From positions 59,620,001 to 59,684,000 of the forward strand of contig CP136891.1 in the NCBI GenBank assembly GCA_034359265.1: a stretch of 64,000 nucleotides of DNA. Reading direction: 5' to 3'. The position numbers were made by a program, and so were the translations under genes. This document shows, one piece after another, positions 12,459 to 22,284 of the stretch. The notes under the pieces are model-generated. The model ran no database searches and had not been told where the DNA came from. It was given only the letters and a program-made list of their open reading frames with translations. This DNA is from Canna indica. Lineage: Eukaryota > Streptophyta > Magnoliopsida > Zingiberales > Cannaceae. The stretch's first letter is position 1. Every line of letters starts with the position of its first letter.

Positions 12459-12897
12459 GACGGGTCGACCGCTTGACGCAATTTCTTCGATCCGCAACTT
12501 CCGGTCGACTGACGCGATCTGCGTCTTCGGATATCAGTAGGCCGGTCGACCGACGGGTTGATTGCCCGAGCTACTGCCCATTTTGGGTTTCCATCGATCG
12601 ACCGTCCGATCGACCGAAGTACCTCTGCTACTTTTTACCTTCATTCGGTAGACCGTCCGGTCGACCGATCCTAGGCTGAAGTTTATTTCTTCAGCCTATT
12701 TCTTCCGCGCTTCATTTCTGGGTTCCAGCTTTCAACGAGCATCATCTTTGAGAGCTTTTGACATGATCTTTGGACTCGTCCAAGCGAATTTGGTGCACTC
12801 GTTGATCTTCGAGAAACTTCCGCAATGAACCCGAGCGCGACGATCAATGTCCTTCCGATTTATTGATTTCTTTGATTTTTCCAACGAGGACATCGAC
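12459..12897 (-). repeat. Fragment of a Sirevirus-type LTR
   Basis: Closely matches, in reverse complement, 14075-14512 of the LTR of element A, including the GGTCGACC array and the segment CGCTTGGACGAGTCCAAAGA. Both ends are truncated: the left abuts S1 and the right abuts a gypsy LTR tip. With 14075-14512 it forms a widely spaced inverted repeat. Confidence 0.8.
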
Positions 12898-13690
12898 GAA
12901 CTAGCCCGCTAGGCTGGCAAACACAAACCATAAACAGAAAAAAAAATTAAAATATCTAGGATATTACAATCCTCCCTGCATAAAGAAAATTCGTCATCGA
13001 ATTTCAAAAAAATAAAATTAAGGACTCACCAAATCATCAAACAATGAAGGATAACACTCCCTCATATCCTGCTCCACCTCCCAGGTGGCCTCCTGCCCGG
13101 AATGGTGCTCCCACCTAACCTTAACCAAGGGATCTTCTTGGACCTCATTTTTCTGATCTATCGATCTAGCATCTCAATTGGTCGCTCCTTATAGGAAACT
13201 GTTGAATCCACCTCCAATGCAGTAAGCTCAATCACCTGGGACTCATCCTGAATGTACTTCTTTAGCATATATACATAGAACACTCGATGTACTCGGTCCA
13301 TACTAGGAGGTAAGGCCAACTCATAGGCCATAGCTCCCCTGCGCCTGAGAATAGGAAACGGCCCAATGAACCTAGGGCATTACTTTCCTTTCATACCAAA
13401 TCTCACTACCCCTTTCATAGGGGACACCTTGAGGAACACCATGTCCCCCTCAACAAACTCTATCTCCCTGGCCTTTCCATCAGCATACATCTTCTGGAGA
13501 CTCTGAACTGCCAACAGTCTCTCTCTAATTAGCTTCACCTTCTCTACTGCCTCCGCCACTAGGTCAGGTCCCATAATAAGGGAATCCCCTACCTCAAACC
13601 AACCCACAGGCGACCTGCATCTCCGCCCATACAATGCCTCAAATCAGCGGTAAGTGCCTCTCCCATCTGCCCTCCATAACTCCACCTATA
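12898..13690 (-). pseudogene. pol: Gypsy fragment: LTR tip, purine tract and integrase C-terminus with chromodomain
   Basis: On the minus strand this is the end of a gypsy pol followed by its 3' LTR tip, which starts TGTAATATCC at 12968. The open part 13634-13380 contains YGRRCRSPVGWFE, the post-core integrase segment, and EFVEGDMVFLKVSPMKGVVRFG. Sequence down to about 12990 continues through a broken chromodomain region. It belongs to the same family as G2, sharing the LTR tip CGAACTAGCCCGCTAGGCTG. It is truncated on both sides. Confidence 0.8.
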
Positions 13691-13956
13691 CTCGTCGGAA
13701 TCGAGTTCCGTTTGAACCTATGGACTCAACTCGACCCAACATTCCATCCCGACTCAAAGGAAATACTTTTCCTCATACATAAGGGTCATATCACAAATCG
13801 CACCCTCCGATGATTTCTTGGCTCACTCCGACGCGCATCCCGGCTTTCCCGCTAAAGCCAAAATAAATTAATTAAAGTTTTATTTCTATTTTTCATGGGT
13901 ATTAAAGTCTTCCCCCTATGGAAATTGGGGAGAAAAAGATTATATCTGGTAGCCCC
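13691..13956 (-). repeat. Gypsy LTR fragment with purine tract
   Basis: Resembles 11930-12145, the terminal part of the solo gypsy LTR (shared CGACGCGCAT and CTAAAGCCAAAATAAATTAATTAA), so it is of that LTR family. The LTR end near 13906 has decayed. Beyond it a purine-rich minus-strand stretch (13907-13940) fits the purine tract preceding a 3' LTR. It ends where element A is inserted. Confidence 0.6.
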
Positions 13957-14306
13957 TGTTGGCTTTAGGTTTTCAACCTTAGCCTTAATCTCGGTTTTGA
14001 TGGTTTTGATGATAACAAACATGGGACTAATGATTTCATTGAGAATATGTTTCATGTTCCATATCAATTAGTGTTCGATGTCCTCGATCGGAAAAATCAA
14101 AGAAATTGATAAATTGGAAGAACATTGATCATCGCGCTCGGGTTCGTCGCGGAAGTTTCTCGAAGATCTACGAGTGCACCAAAGTCGCTTGGACGAGTCC
14201 AAAGATCACGTCAAAAGCTCTCCAAGATGATGCTCATTGAAAGCCGAAACCCGGAAACGAAGCACGGAAGAAATAGGCTGAAGAAATAAACTTCGGCCTA
14301 GGATTG

Positions 14307-14590
14307 GTCGACCAGGCGGTCGACCGAATAAAGGTAAAAAGTAGCAGAGCGACTTCGGTCGACCGGGCGGTTGATCGATGGAAGCCCAAAATGGGCAGTA
14401 GCTTGGGCGGTCGACCCATCGGTCGACCGACCTGCTGATACTTGAAGACGCAGATCGCATCGGTCGATCGAAAGTCACGGATCGAAGAAATTGTGTCAAA
14501 CGGTCGACCCATCGATCGACTGCCCACAAGGAGAATTGCAGCAGTCGAAGGACCAGTCAACAAGTCGATCGACCGACCATTCGACCGGCG
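14307..14590. repeat. GGTCGACC palindrome array in U3 of element A
   Basis: At least ten GGTCGACC, GATCGACC or GGTCGATC motifs, often in facing pairs a few bases apart, ending about 50 bp before the TATA box. Confidence 0.8.
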
Positions 14591-14641
14591 GCCTGTAACG
14601 GATAGTTTTCTATCCGTTGAACACTCGTTTCTTCACGAGGG

Positions 14642-14649
14642 TATAAATA
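14642..14649 (+). promoter_or_regulatory. TATA box of element A LTR
   Basis: TATAAATA in the context GGGTATAAATACACCC. The same sequence context is found in the LTRs of D (36671-36678) and C (43347-43354, minus), which supports use as the retroelement promoter. Confidence 0.7.
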
Positions 14650-15425
14650 CACCCTCGTATACTTAATTTAACTCTCTTCTCCTAATCTTACAGAATTTAT
14701 TGAGCATTTAAAAGGAGATTAAAGCCTTCCAAAAGATTTAAAGCTTGCGCTCTGCTTCTCCGTCGAGTTCATTTCTCAAGCTCCAGCTGCTGCTTCAACT
14801 CGGGTTTTGATCAAGCTCATCCCTTGAAGAGTTGAAGGCGCCAAAGGCTTGCAAAAGAGCTCTTTCTATTGGTTTTATTCTTAGCTCTTTTGATTGTAAT
14901 TTGACATGTTATTTAAACTGTATTTATTTGTGCGTGTGAAGACTAGATGTTTGGTCTTGAGTGTATAAGTGGTTACTTGGTGTTAGGTGTAAAGCCACTT
15001 TTGTAAACTTAGTGTTTACTAGGATTAGTTTAGTTGTCCCTTAGGGTTGAGGTGGAAGAGGACTCTCCATAAGAAGGCGGTGACTTCCGGGTGTGGAAGT
15101 GCCTTAGGTCGAGAGTGCGTCTCTTCGGTGAAAAGTCCTCGTGTGTATGGGAAACATAAATTAATCTAGTAAAACTAGTTTGGAAATCCTAAGTGGGGTG
15201 TTTAGGTAGTGGAGTAGGCATTGGGGCCGAACCACTATAAATCTTGTGTCTGCATTGATTTACTATTTGCTTTAATTGCTAAATCATTTATTGGTTCCGC
15301 ATATAAAATCATCGAATTGCAAATTGCCTAAACGAGTTATGTAAACGATTAAATTATGATTTAAGCAAAGTATTTAGTAAACACACTATTCACCCCCCTT
15401 CTAGTGTCGCCATTTCGCTAACAAT

Positions 15426-15437
15426 TGGTATTAGAGC
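15426..15437 (+). other. Primer-binding site of element A
   Basis: TGGTATTAGAGC, two bases after the LTR. It differs from the copia primer site TGGTATCAGAGC (complementary to the 3' end of initiator methionine tRNA) by one C-to-T change. Confidence 0.8.
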
Positions 15438-15490
15438 GGGTCGTAGGTTATGATTTCACCATCCCTTCTACAATTCGTCTCGGTGTAAAA

Positions 15491-16946
15491 ATAGCTCTAG
15501 AGAGTGTAGCGTCTTCACTTCCTAGGTTTGATGAATCAAACTTTGGTCTTTGGAAATCTAGGATGTACACTTACCTAAAGACTAGAGGTCTTGATGTTTA
15601 CAACATGATTAAACTATAATACATTGAACCTAAGGTAGACATGCATGATTGGAGTGAACATGACCAAAAATTATTTCAATATAATGGAGATGCTGTGTAT
15701 TCCATATTTTGTACCTTACCTAATAGCATCCTTGAAAAGGTCATGCATTGCACTTCGACTTTTGATATATGGGCAACATTGAATATGTTATACGATTATT
15801 CTAAAACCGAAGAGCTTACTACTTATGTTGAGGGTGGTGATGACAATGGTCATCCCCCTAGTACTAACCTCGGTTTTGATGATTTTAGTGCTTCTAGTCA
15901 AAGAAGCAAATCAAAAAGCCGAAAAAGAGAAGTGATTTGCCATTTGTGCAAGGAGAAGGGGTATATCAAGAAGAATTGCCCATTATTGAAAAACAAAGCA
16001 AGGAAGAGGTCAAATGCTTCTACATCGTCCTCCGAGTCCCTCGAAGCATCCTCTCATCATGACAATAGAGCTACTTCTCAATTGTGCCTCATGAGATTAA
16101 AAAATGAGGTAAATCCCTCCACCTCGTGTCATGATAAAAATTTCATTGATAATGATAGTCATAGCTCCTCTAGTTCATTTGACATGCCATATGAGGAACT
16201 AGTTGAGGAATATCAAAAAAAATATGCCTTGCTTGTGAAAAAGAACAATGAAATAAAAAATTAAAGAAAGAAAATTTAAGGCTTAGTTCTCATGTGCATG
16301 AATTAGAGAAAGATAAATTGAATACTAGTGTTGTTAATTCTTGCCATGACAATTTGAAAATTGAAATTAAAGACTTAAAAAGTGAGAATATGGATTTGAA
16401 AAATAAAAATGATGATTTGAAAAGTTGAGAGTAGAGAATACAAAGATCAAAAATGAAAATAGTATGATGAAATCTCAATTGCATGCTATTCACAAATCCA
16501 TGAGTGATTTGAAAAATGAGGTTGTATTCTTAAATTGGAAAATAAATGATTTATCAAATGCATCTTCCTTTAAGAACTCTAGAAATAAAAATGCTTGTGT
16601 AAAGAATGCTAATATTCATCATCATTCTCATATCAAGCATTCCTCATTTAAACCTCATATTCAAAAGAAGAATGTATCTTTTAAGAATGCTCATGCTCTA
16701 TCTAGTTCAAATGACAAGAATTCTAAAGATAAATCTCATGTCCATAACAAAAATAAAAAGAAAGTTAATGGACATTGCTTTTGTTGTGGTGTATTTAGGC
16801 ATGTCATCCATGATTACATATTAAAGAGAAATCCAAGTGTTGCTAGGACACTTTGGGTACCTAAGCCCACTCACCCCCAAGGACCCAAAGCCATTTGGAT
16901 ACCAAAAATTTCTTCTCCTGTAGGGGGAGTCACCACACAAGGCTAA
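15491..16946 (+). pseudogene. gag: gag of element A (broken)
   Basis: By comparison with element C, translation would begin at 15491, where the ATG is now ATA. The N-terminal part has PRFDESNFGLWKSRMYTYL, the copia Gag signature. A TAA interrupts near 15617. The frame then runs 15641-16264 with zinc knuckle 1 (CHLCKEKGYIKKNC, its His replaced by Tyr), a Ser/Asp-rich stretch and a Lys/Glu-rich coiled coil. After a shift, 16425-16946 carries a second coiled coil, a His/Lys-rich basic region and knuckle 2 (CFCCGVFRHVIHDY, last Cys replaced by Tyr). It ends WVPKPTHPQGPKAIWIPK and a stop, with no protease following. Both nucleic-acid-binding knuckles are damaged in this copy. Confidence 0.8.
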
Positions 16947-17125
16947 GGAGAATTGAAGAATTGAAGTTGACCTTGGATCTATAAGAGAAATCATCCCTTG
17001 GTTGCAACTTCAAGCTACCTTGATGCCTTAGGTAAAGTAGGCATCAAAATTATTCCGGTATCATCTCCTATATCCCATTGCTTAAGATTATAGTTGGAGT
17101 TGATATATGCTTAATATTAGTTGAT

Positions 17126-17320
17126 TTCTCCGCTCTTAATATATTTCAAAAATGTTTTTGATTTTTGATTTCCCGATCTCTTCGGAGACCCAGGTGGCCT
17201 GCAATGGGTTTAAGTGATCTTGCGGTTCTAAATCGTATGCACATTGTGGCCTTTCGGTTTTCAACCAATAGGAAGGGTTGGAGATCATGTTTTCATATTT
17301 ATTTCATTTCTGATCTCTTA
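17126..17320 (+). ncRNA. Conserved noncoding module of the pol-less elements, copy A
   Basis: Shared by A, B (28305-28495) and C (about 40735-40935, minus). It begins near CTCCGCTCTTAATATATTTC and includes TCTCTTCGGAGACC (hairpin with TTCG loop) and TTTCGGTTTTCAACCAATAGG. It closes with the pair GAGATCA (17281-17287) and TGATCTC (17311-17317). No open frame is conserved through it. A packaging or replication signal is one guess. I use the ncRNA type only for lack of a better one. Confidence 0.4.
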
Positions 17321-18120
17321 AAATTCATTTTGATATCACTCGATTTTATTTAAAACGGATTTCAAATCATTTAGCAAAGTGATCTTTGATAATGATACTT
17401 GATGCTTCTCTTTGCTTTTTGGTTGAGTAAGCTTGCATGTAGATTTGGTTTTATTTTATATTGGTAAAGTATACTTGCAAGTAATTGTAAATGGAAGGCT
17501 AATTAAAATAATAATAATAAAATATTAGTTTGGCCAAGTTATCATGAATAAGGTATAACTTAGATAAATTCAAAATTTTAGTGTTATACTTAAATGTTTA
17601 AGCTTAAATTAATGTCTCTTGATTACATTTGCATGTTAACACACTTGAATTCTCATGAGTAGGTAGACTATTAGCACTTAGGCAAATTTCATCAAATGAA
17701 ACTTGCTCTGGGTTGATACTTAATTGCTATTAGAGACATTTCTTTAAGACCAAACTAGTTAGACTTGTCTAGGGACCTTATGCCTCAAATGGTTCACATC
17801 TTGATCCCTTAGATTCATTATGATATCATGTAAATTTTTCTTTAAATGAATCTCTTCTATCTAGCATAGGTTGAAGCGTTTAATGAAACTTTGCACTAAA
17901 CCTTGCTATTTAGTTTGTTAGCTTGCTAGTAGTCATAATTATTTCATTATGATACTAATGATGTCTACTTGCAAGTTGTGAATGTAAATGAAGGATATGC
18001 TATCTAAAAAGGAAATGAAAAGTTGGGCAAATTTTTAAGAAAAATGTATGAATTTAATTTTGCAAAAATCTTTGTAAAATAATTGAATTTTCATGTTGAT
18101 GTCTCCATACTCATGATTGA

Positions 18121-19150
18121 TGTTGCATGATAAATGTTTGAATTTTCATGAGTAGAAAAAATCTTGATAACTTAGCTCATTTCATGATATCATGATATTT
18201 ATGAAATTGAACTAAGTTAATACTTTTCTTTAGAGACTTCATCTTAAGTTGAAAATTTGATGAACATGTTTATGTGTGTTAATGATTAGTTGTCATTTGC
18301 TTAAAATTGAAAATTCATAAAAGATTAAGCTAATTGAAAACTAAGTCAATTTAGAGGACTTAAGCTTAAGAAATTTGACCCAACTCAACAAATTGACTTG
18401 GACACTTGATTTTAAGCCCAAAACTTCATAAACATGTTTAGGAATAGGTATGACATATTTCCATGCATTTATAATAAAAAATTTATATGGATATGGATAA
18501 AATGACATAGATGTGGTTTCATGAAAATCTCTTTTGAACCACGTTGACACAAGTCAACAAGTTGACTTAAAGGTCTCATTTTCAATTCATATTTGTGGAA
18601 CATGTTTAGATTTACTTATGTTAGGTATCCATAGGGTTAAATTTGAAAAATCATGAGTAAATGTTAAACATGTTCCTCAAATATGTATTGAAAATGAGAC
18701 CTCTAAGTCAATTTGTTAACTTGGGTCAACTTGGTTCAAAAGAGGTTATCATGAAATGGTCTGTATGTCATTTTATCCATATTCATATGAATTTTTCATT
18801 ATAAATGCATGAAAACATGTCATACCTACTCCTAAACATGTTTATGAAGTTTTGGGCTTAAAATCAAGTGTCAATGTCAATTTGTTGACTTGGGTGAAAT
18901 TTCTCAAGCTTAAGTCCTCTAAATTGACTTAGTTTTCAATTTGCTTAATATTTTATGAATTTTCAATTTTAAGCAAATGACAACTAATCATTAACACACA
19001 TAAACATGTTCATCAAATTTTCAACTTAATGAAGTCTCTAAAGAAAAGTATTAACCTAGTTCAATTTCATAAATATCATGATATCATGAAATGAGCTAAG
19101 TTATCAAGATTTTTTCTACTCATGAAAATTCAAACATTTATCATGCAACA
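18121..19150. repeat. Large imperfect palindrome in the tail of element A
   Basis: Arm 1 is 18121-18608 and arm 2 is 18666-19150; arm 2 is the reverse complement of arm 1 with few differences, separated by about 58 bp. The outer ends are TGTTGCATGATAAATG and its complement; the inner ends are AACATGTT. A third, direct copy of most of the arm lies at 19294-19770. Elements B (about 28880-29350) and C (about 39880-40420, minus) each carry the same module once. Confidence 0.9.
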
Positions 19151-19293
19151 TACTAGTTTGGACATTCAAGAAGGTCTCTAATAATAAAATTCAACTTCAC
19201 TAAATAGCATGGATTCATTTTCATAATAATCATTCATGATAACAAAATGAATCAAGAGATCTCAAAATATGAAATTTTTGAAAAGTAAGATCA

Positions 19294-19770
19294 TTCATGA
19301 TATTTATGAAATTAAACTAGGTTAATACTTATCTTTAGAGACTTCATCTTAAGTTGAAAATTTGATGAACATGTTTATATGTGTTAATGATTAGTTGTCA
19401 TTTGCTTAAAATTGAAAATTCATAAAAGATTAAACAAATTGAAAATAAGTCAATTTAGAGGACTTAAGCTTGAGAAATTTGCCCAAGTCAACAAATTGAC
19501 CTGGACACTTGATTTTGAGCGCAAAACTTCATAAACAAGTTTAGGAATAGGTATGACTTATTTCCATGCATTTATAATGAAAAATTCATATGGATATGGA
19601 TAAAATGACATAGAGGTGGTTTCATGGAAACCTCTTTTGAACCAAGTTGACCCAAGTCAACAAGTTGACTTAAAGGTCTCATTTTTAATCCATATTTGTG
19701 GAACATGTTTAGATTTACTAATGTTAGGTATCCATAGGGTTAAATTTGAAAAATCATGAGTAAATGTTAA
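19294..19770 (+). repeat. Third (direct) copy of the palindrome arm
   Basis: Same orientation as arm 1 (18121-18608), from ATGATATTTATGAAATT to TTAGGTATCCATAGGG, and extending into the loop sequence of the palindrome. The order is therefore forward, reverse, forward. Confidence 0.85.
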
Positions 19771-19860
19771 GATTGAAACTTAGCAAGTTTCATAAAAACT
19801 AGTTTAGTTTTGAATGAAATCATGCTAGGTACGTTGATATCTTGACTTAAGGAGATAATT

Positions 19861-19933
19861 TTCATTTCAAACTTGACATATACTCTTTACATGACCCTCA
19901 TGTGGTGTCATGAAAGTTTGAATGAAAATTGGA
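19861..19933. repeat. 73-bp inverted repeat, left copy
   Basis: Base-for-base identical in reverse complement to 23430-23502. Together the copies bracket a segment of about 3.5 kb. Both belong to the noncoding tail of the pol-less family (similar sequence in B near 29445 and in C near 39720, but with several differences). Confidence 0.9.
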
Positions 19934-20027
19934 ATAATTGTAAAGTATATATTTTATTAAATATATCTCTACTATTTATACAATAATCTGATTATATTTG
20001 AAATTGACTTCCTCGAACAAGGCAGAT

Positions 20028-21368
20028 ATGTCTGATCGTGGTTATCATCGCAGGAGAGCTTCAGAGTCTCCGATCGGTGAGACTGCAGCACTTACTCGTG
20101 CTGCTGATCCTCTTGTTGCTGATCCTCCTACCGATGATAGTGCTAAGGCTAGTACATCCATAAGCAGGCGGCTATGCGGACTAAACAGGTGGCAGCCTCC
20201 ACTAGCCACAGAGTCACGTAGATTTATTAGCGTGATTGGGGAGCGGTAATATATCATGAATTACGACAATTATACAAATTCATTATATCATAATATAATA
20301 TTAAATTTTATTTTTGTTGTGCAGGTTCGAGCAAGAAGAAGTGTCGAGGAGCATTTCTTCTACCATTCGACGATACATGCACGGGGCATGGCCTACGTGG
20401 TCTCACGTGCCTAGTGAGCACGTCGACATGTTATGGCGCGAGTTTAAGGCACGTATTTTTTTTTTAATACATGCATGATGATTAATATTGGTACTGATAT
20501 TATTATTCTGCAGGCTCGCTATACATGGGCTGAGGACCGGAGGTCCTTCATTTACGCTGCCTAGGAGGCTATTTCTCGGGCGAGGTACAATGGGCAGCTG
20601 GGGCAAGCCCGGTCCCAGGCGATGGCACGAGCTGGGACTACTAACATCGCGGAGACTCAGGGATACGGCCCCGATTGGATCACTCCGGATATATGGGACC
20701 AGCTCGTGGGAATATGGTCGATAGATCGATGGCAGGAGGTTTCTAGGAATGCGGCTAGAAATCGCATGGGGGGGGAGCAGCGCGTCACACCGGCGGCTCT
20801 ATTTCATTTGCAGTGCACGCGAACCGTATGGTAAGTATACATTTTAATTATATATATTATTTGTTATTATGTGTACTAATTAATGTATTTCTTTTGTAAA
20901 TGTAGACGACGGTGTCGGATGACGGGACTGTCCAGCGACCCTCCTCGATGGCGGTGTTTGAGCGGACTCACCGTCGAGTAAATGGGACGGGGGAGTACAT
21001 CGACAACCGTGCTGCATACGTTATGATAACTATATATTTGTTTAAATTATTCATTATATATTTATAATTTAAGTTTTATAACAAATATTAAATAAAAAAT
21101 CAAACTCGAGTAGGAGACCTACAGCCAGACGGTGGTGCAGAGCGGGGGCACCACCGAGGACTTTGACGCAGCAGCGTGGGTCGAGGCCGCAGGTGGCTGG
21201 GAGCATGGCCGCGTATATGGCTTTGCAGATAGTGGTCATGCACGAGCCGTGCTAGGGCCACTTGGGGCATCGACCCCTCCGGTCGCTGGTGAGCGACCGT
21301 CCCCATTAAATCCTTCTAGCGAGGGCCACCTGACCCTCAAATGTCCCCAGAAAAAATTACGTTGGTAA
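20028..21368 (+). pseudogene. Plant En/Spm-type (Transposase_24-like) protein gene, five exons, one in-frame stop
   Basis: My exon model is 20028-20245, 20325-20448, 20514-20825, 20906-21019 and 21114-21368, which sums to 1023 nt in one frame. Exon 2 gives TIRRYMHGAWPTWSHVPSEH and exon 3 ends in the region WITPDIWDQLVGIW, then NAARNRMGGEQ. Exon 4 has FERTHRRVNGTGEYIDNRAA and exon 5 GGWEHGRVYGFADSGHARAV. This order recalls the plant Ptta/En/Spm transposase-associated family, in which a Trp-Ile...Trp segment, an NR element, an FxxTH element and GRVYGLG follow one another. A TAG at 20562-20564 is the only interruption. Intron 2 would use a GC donor (AAG/GCACGT). The region is far more GC-rich than its surroundings. 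No terminal inverted repeats were found, so this could be a stranded fragment or a captured gene. Family call from memory of motifs. Confidence 0.55.
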
Positions 21369-21444
21369 ATGAATATCCAACGATCAACTAGTGACACTCA
21401 GATAAAAGTACTTGTACCGACAACCACGACCCTCGAAAATTATT

Positions 21445-21600
21445 GTTTTCTCAAGGGCCATGACCCCGGGAAAGGTAGTTTTCTCGGGGGCCGCAACCCA
21501 GGAAAGGCCGTGACCCCCCGGAATTGATACTTTTCTCGGGGGCTGTGACCCCTTGGAAATGATAGTTTTCCCGGGGGCTGAGACCCCATGAAGTAGTTTT
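21445..21600. repeat. Tandem repeat of about 34 bp, four copies
   Basis: Units begin GTTTTCTC or GTTTTCCC, followed by GGGGGC and a GACCCC block. Spacing is irregular because the second unit is longer. The array lies about 80 bp after the end of the transposase-like gene. It could be a subterminal repeat region of a DNA transposon, but no terminal inverted repeat supports that. Confidence 0.65.
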
Positions 21601-21763
21601 ACCACCATTCGAAATAGCTCCTACCGAATTGTATTGATGATGAATAAATTGTTGCCATGATGGTGATCATAATAATAAGAAGAAGAGGCATTAAATTTAT
21701 TCCAACAACTGTGACATATTTTGAATTTGATAATTTAAGTAAATGTTCATCAAGCAGTCCCCC

Positions 21764-22284
21764 TGTAAGACCCGAAATAATTTAGGTTAGCCGGGTTGAG
21801 CCGCGGAAATCGCCTCGAGTTGAAGGTATAACCTGACCCATGGAAATATGAAGTTGAATTAGTTCAATGGTTATTTCCTTTTTTGCTTATGATGTCTTAT
21901 TAAAGTCGAGTTCAACTCATGAGTGCAGATAGGATCAGAGTCCGAATCGGACTCAGATCGAACCGAGAAGAAGTCAAGTCAAGTGAGGGGCAAATGGGTC
22001 ATTGGATGAGGGGAATAAAACCCCTCACCCAAGCCACCCATGCGGCTCAAAGAGAAAGCCGCACACAGCCCATCAAGAGGGAGAAAGTGAGAGAGGAGGA
22101 GGAGGTCTTGTCGGCGCCGAGTTCGCGACGACGTTTGAGGAGATTGGAATCTCGTTTCATCATGATTTCTTCGTGATCTAATTCAAGGTGAGTTGTTAGA
22201 GAAGATGTTAAGGGAGGCGGGTGGCCGACCCCATAGATTTTGAAATCTAGGTTTTCTCCGCGAGTTTTGCCGATCGAATTGTTT
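21764..22284 (+). repeat. Gypsy LTR fragment
   Basis: Starts TGTAAGACCCGAAATAATTT and shows the same layout as the LTR at 55429: CGCCTCGAGTNGAAGGTATAAC, a GAATCGGACTC-type run, TGCGGCTC and its complement, and GGCGGGTGGCCGACCCCATA. It is cut off at about 22284 by the reversed tail of element A. It yields small spurious ORFs only. Confidence 0.65.

Larger units (their letters stand above)
13957..15423 (+). repeat. 5' LTR of element A
   Basis: Starts TGTTGGC and ends GCTAACA, directly before the primer-binding site. It contains a GGTCGACC array (about 14307-14590), a TATA box at 14642-14649, the block ACTATAAATCTTGTGT near 15232 and a C run in the last 30 bp (ATTCACCCCCCTTCTAGTG). Length 1467 bp. 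Confidence 0.88.
13957..19933 (+). mobile_element. Pol-less Sirevirus-derived element A (LTR, primer site, gag, noncoding tail)
   Basis: A 5' LTR (13957-15423), a primer-binding site and a gag with two zinc knuckles are followed not by protease but by about 3 kb of AT-rich noncoding sequence. Elements B and C have the same plan, so the loss of pol is a family feature and not damage to one copy. The organization matches the TR-GAG class of non-autonomous plant retrotransposons. The forward part ends at a 73-bp block at 19861-19933 whose exact inverse recurs at 23430-23502, from where the missing 3' tail continues in reverse orientation. Confidence 0.75.

Noticed and set aside
20028..21764. A complete CACTA (En/Spm) transposon
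   Set aside because: No CACTA/TAGTG terminal inverted repeats with matching 3-bp duplications were found around the gene.
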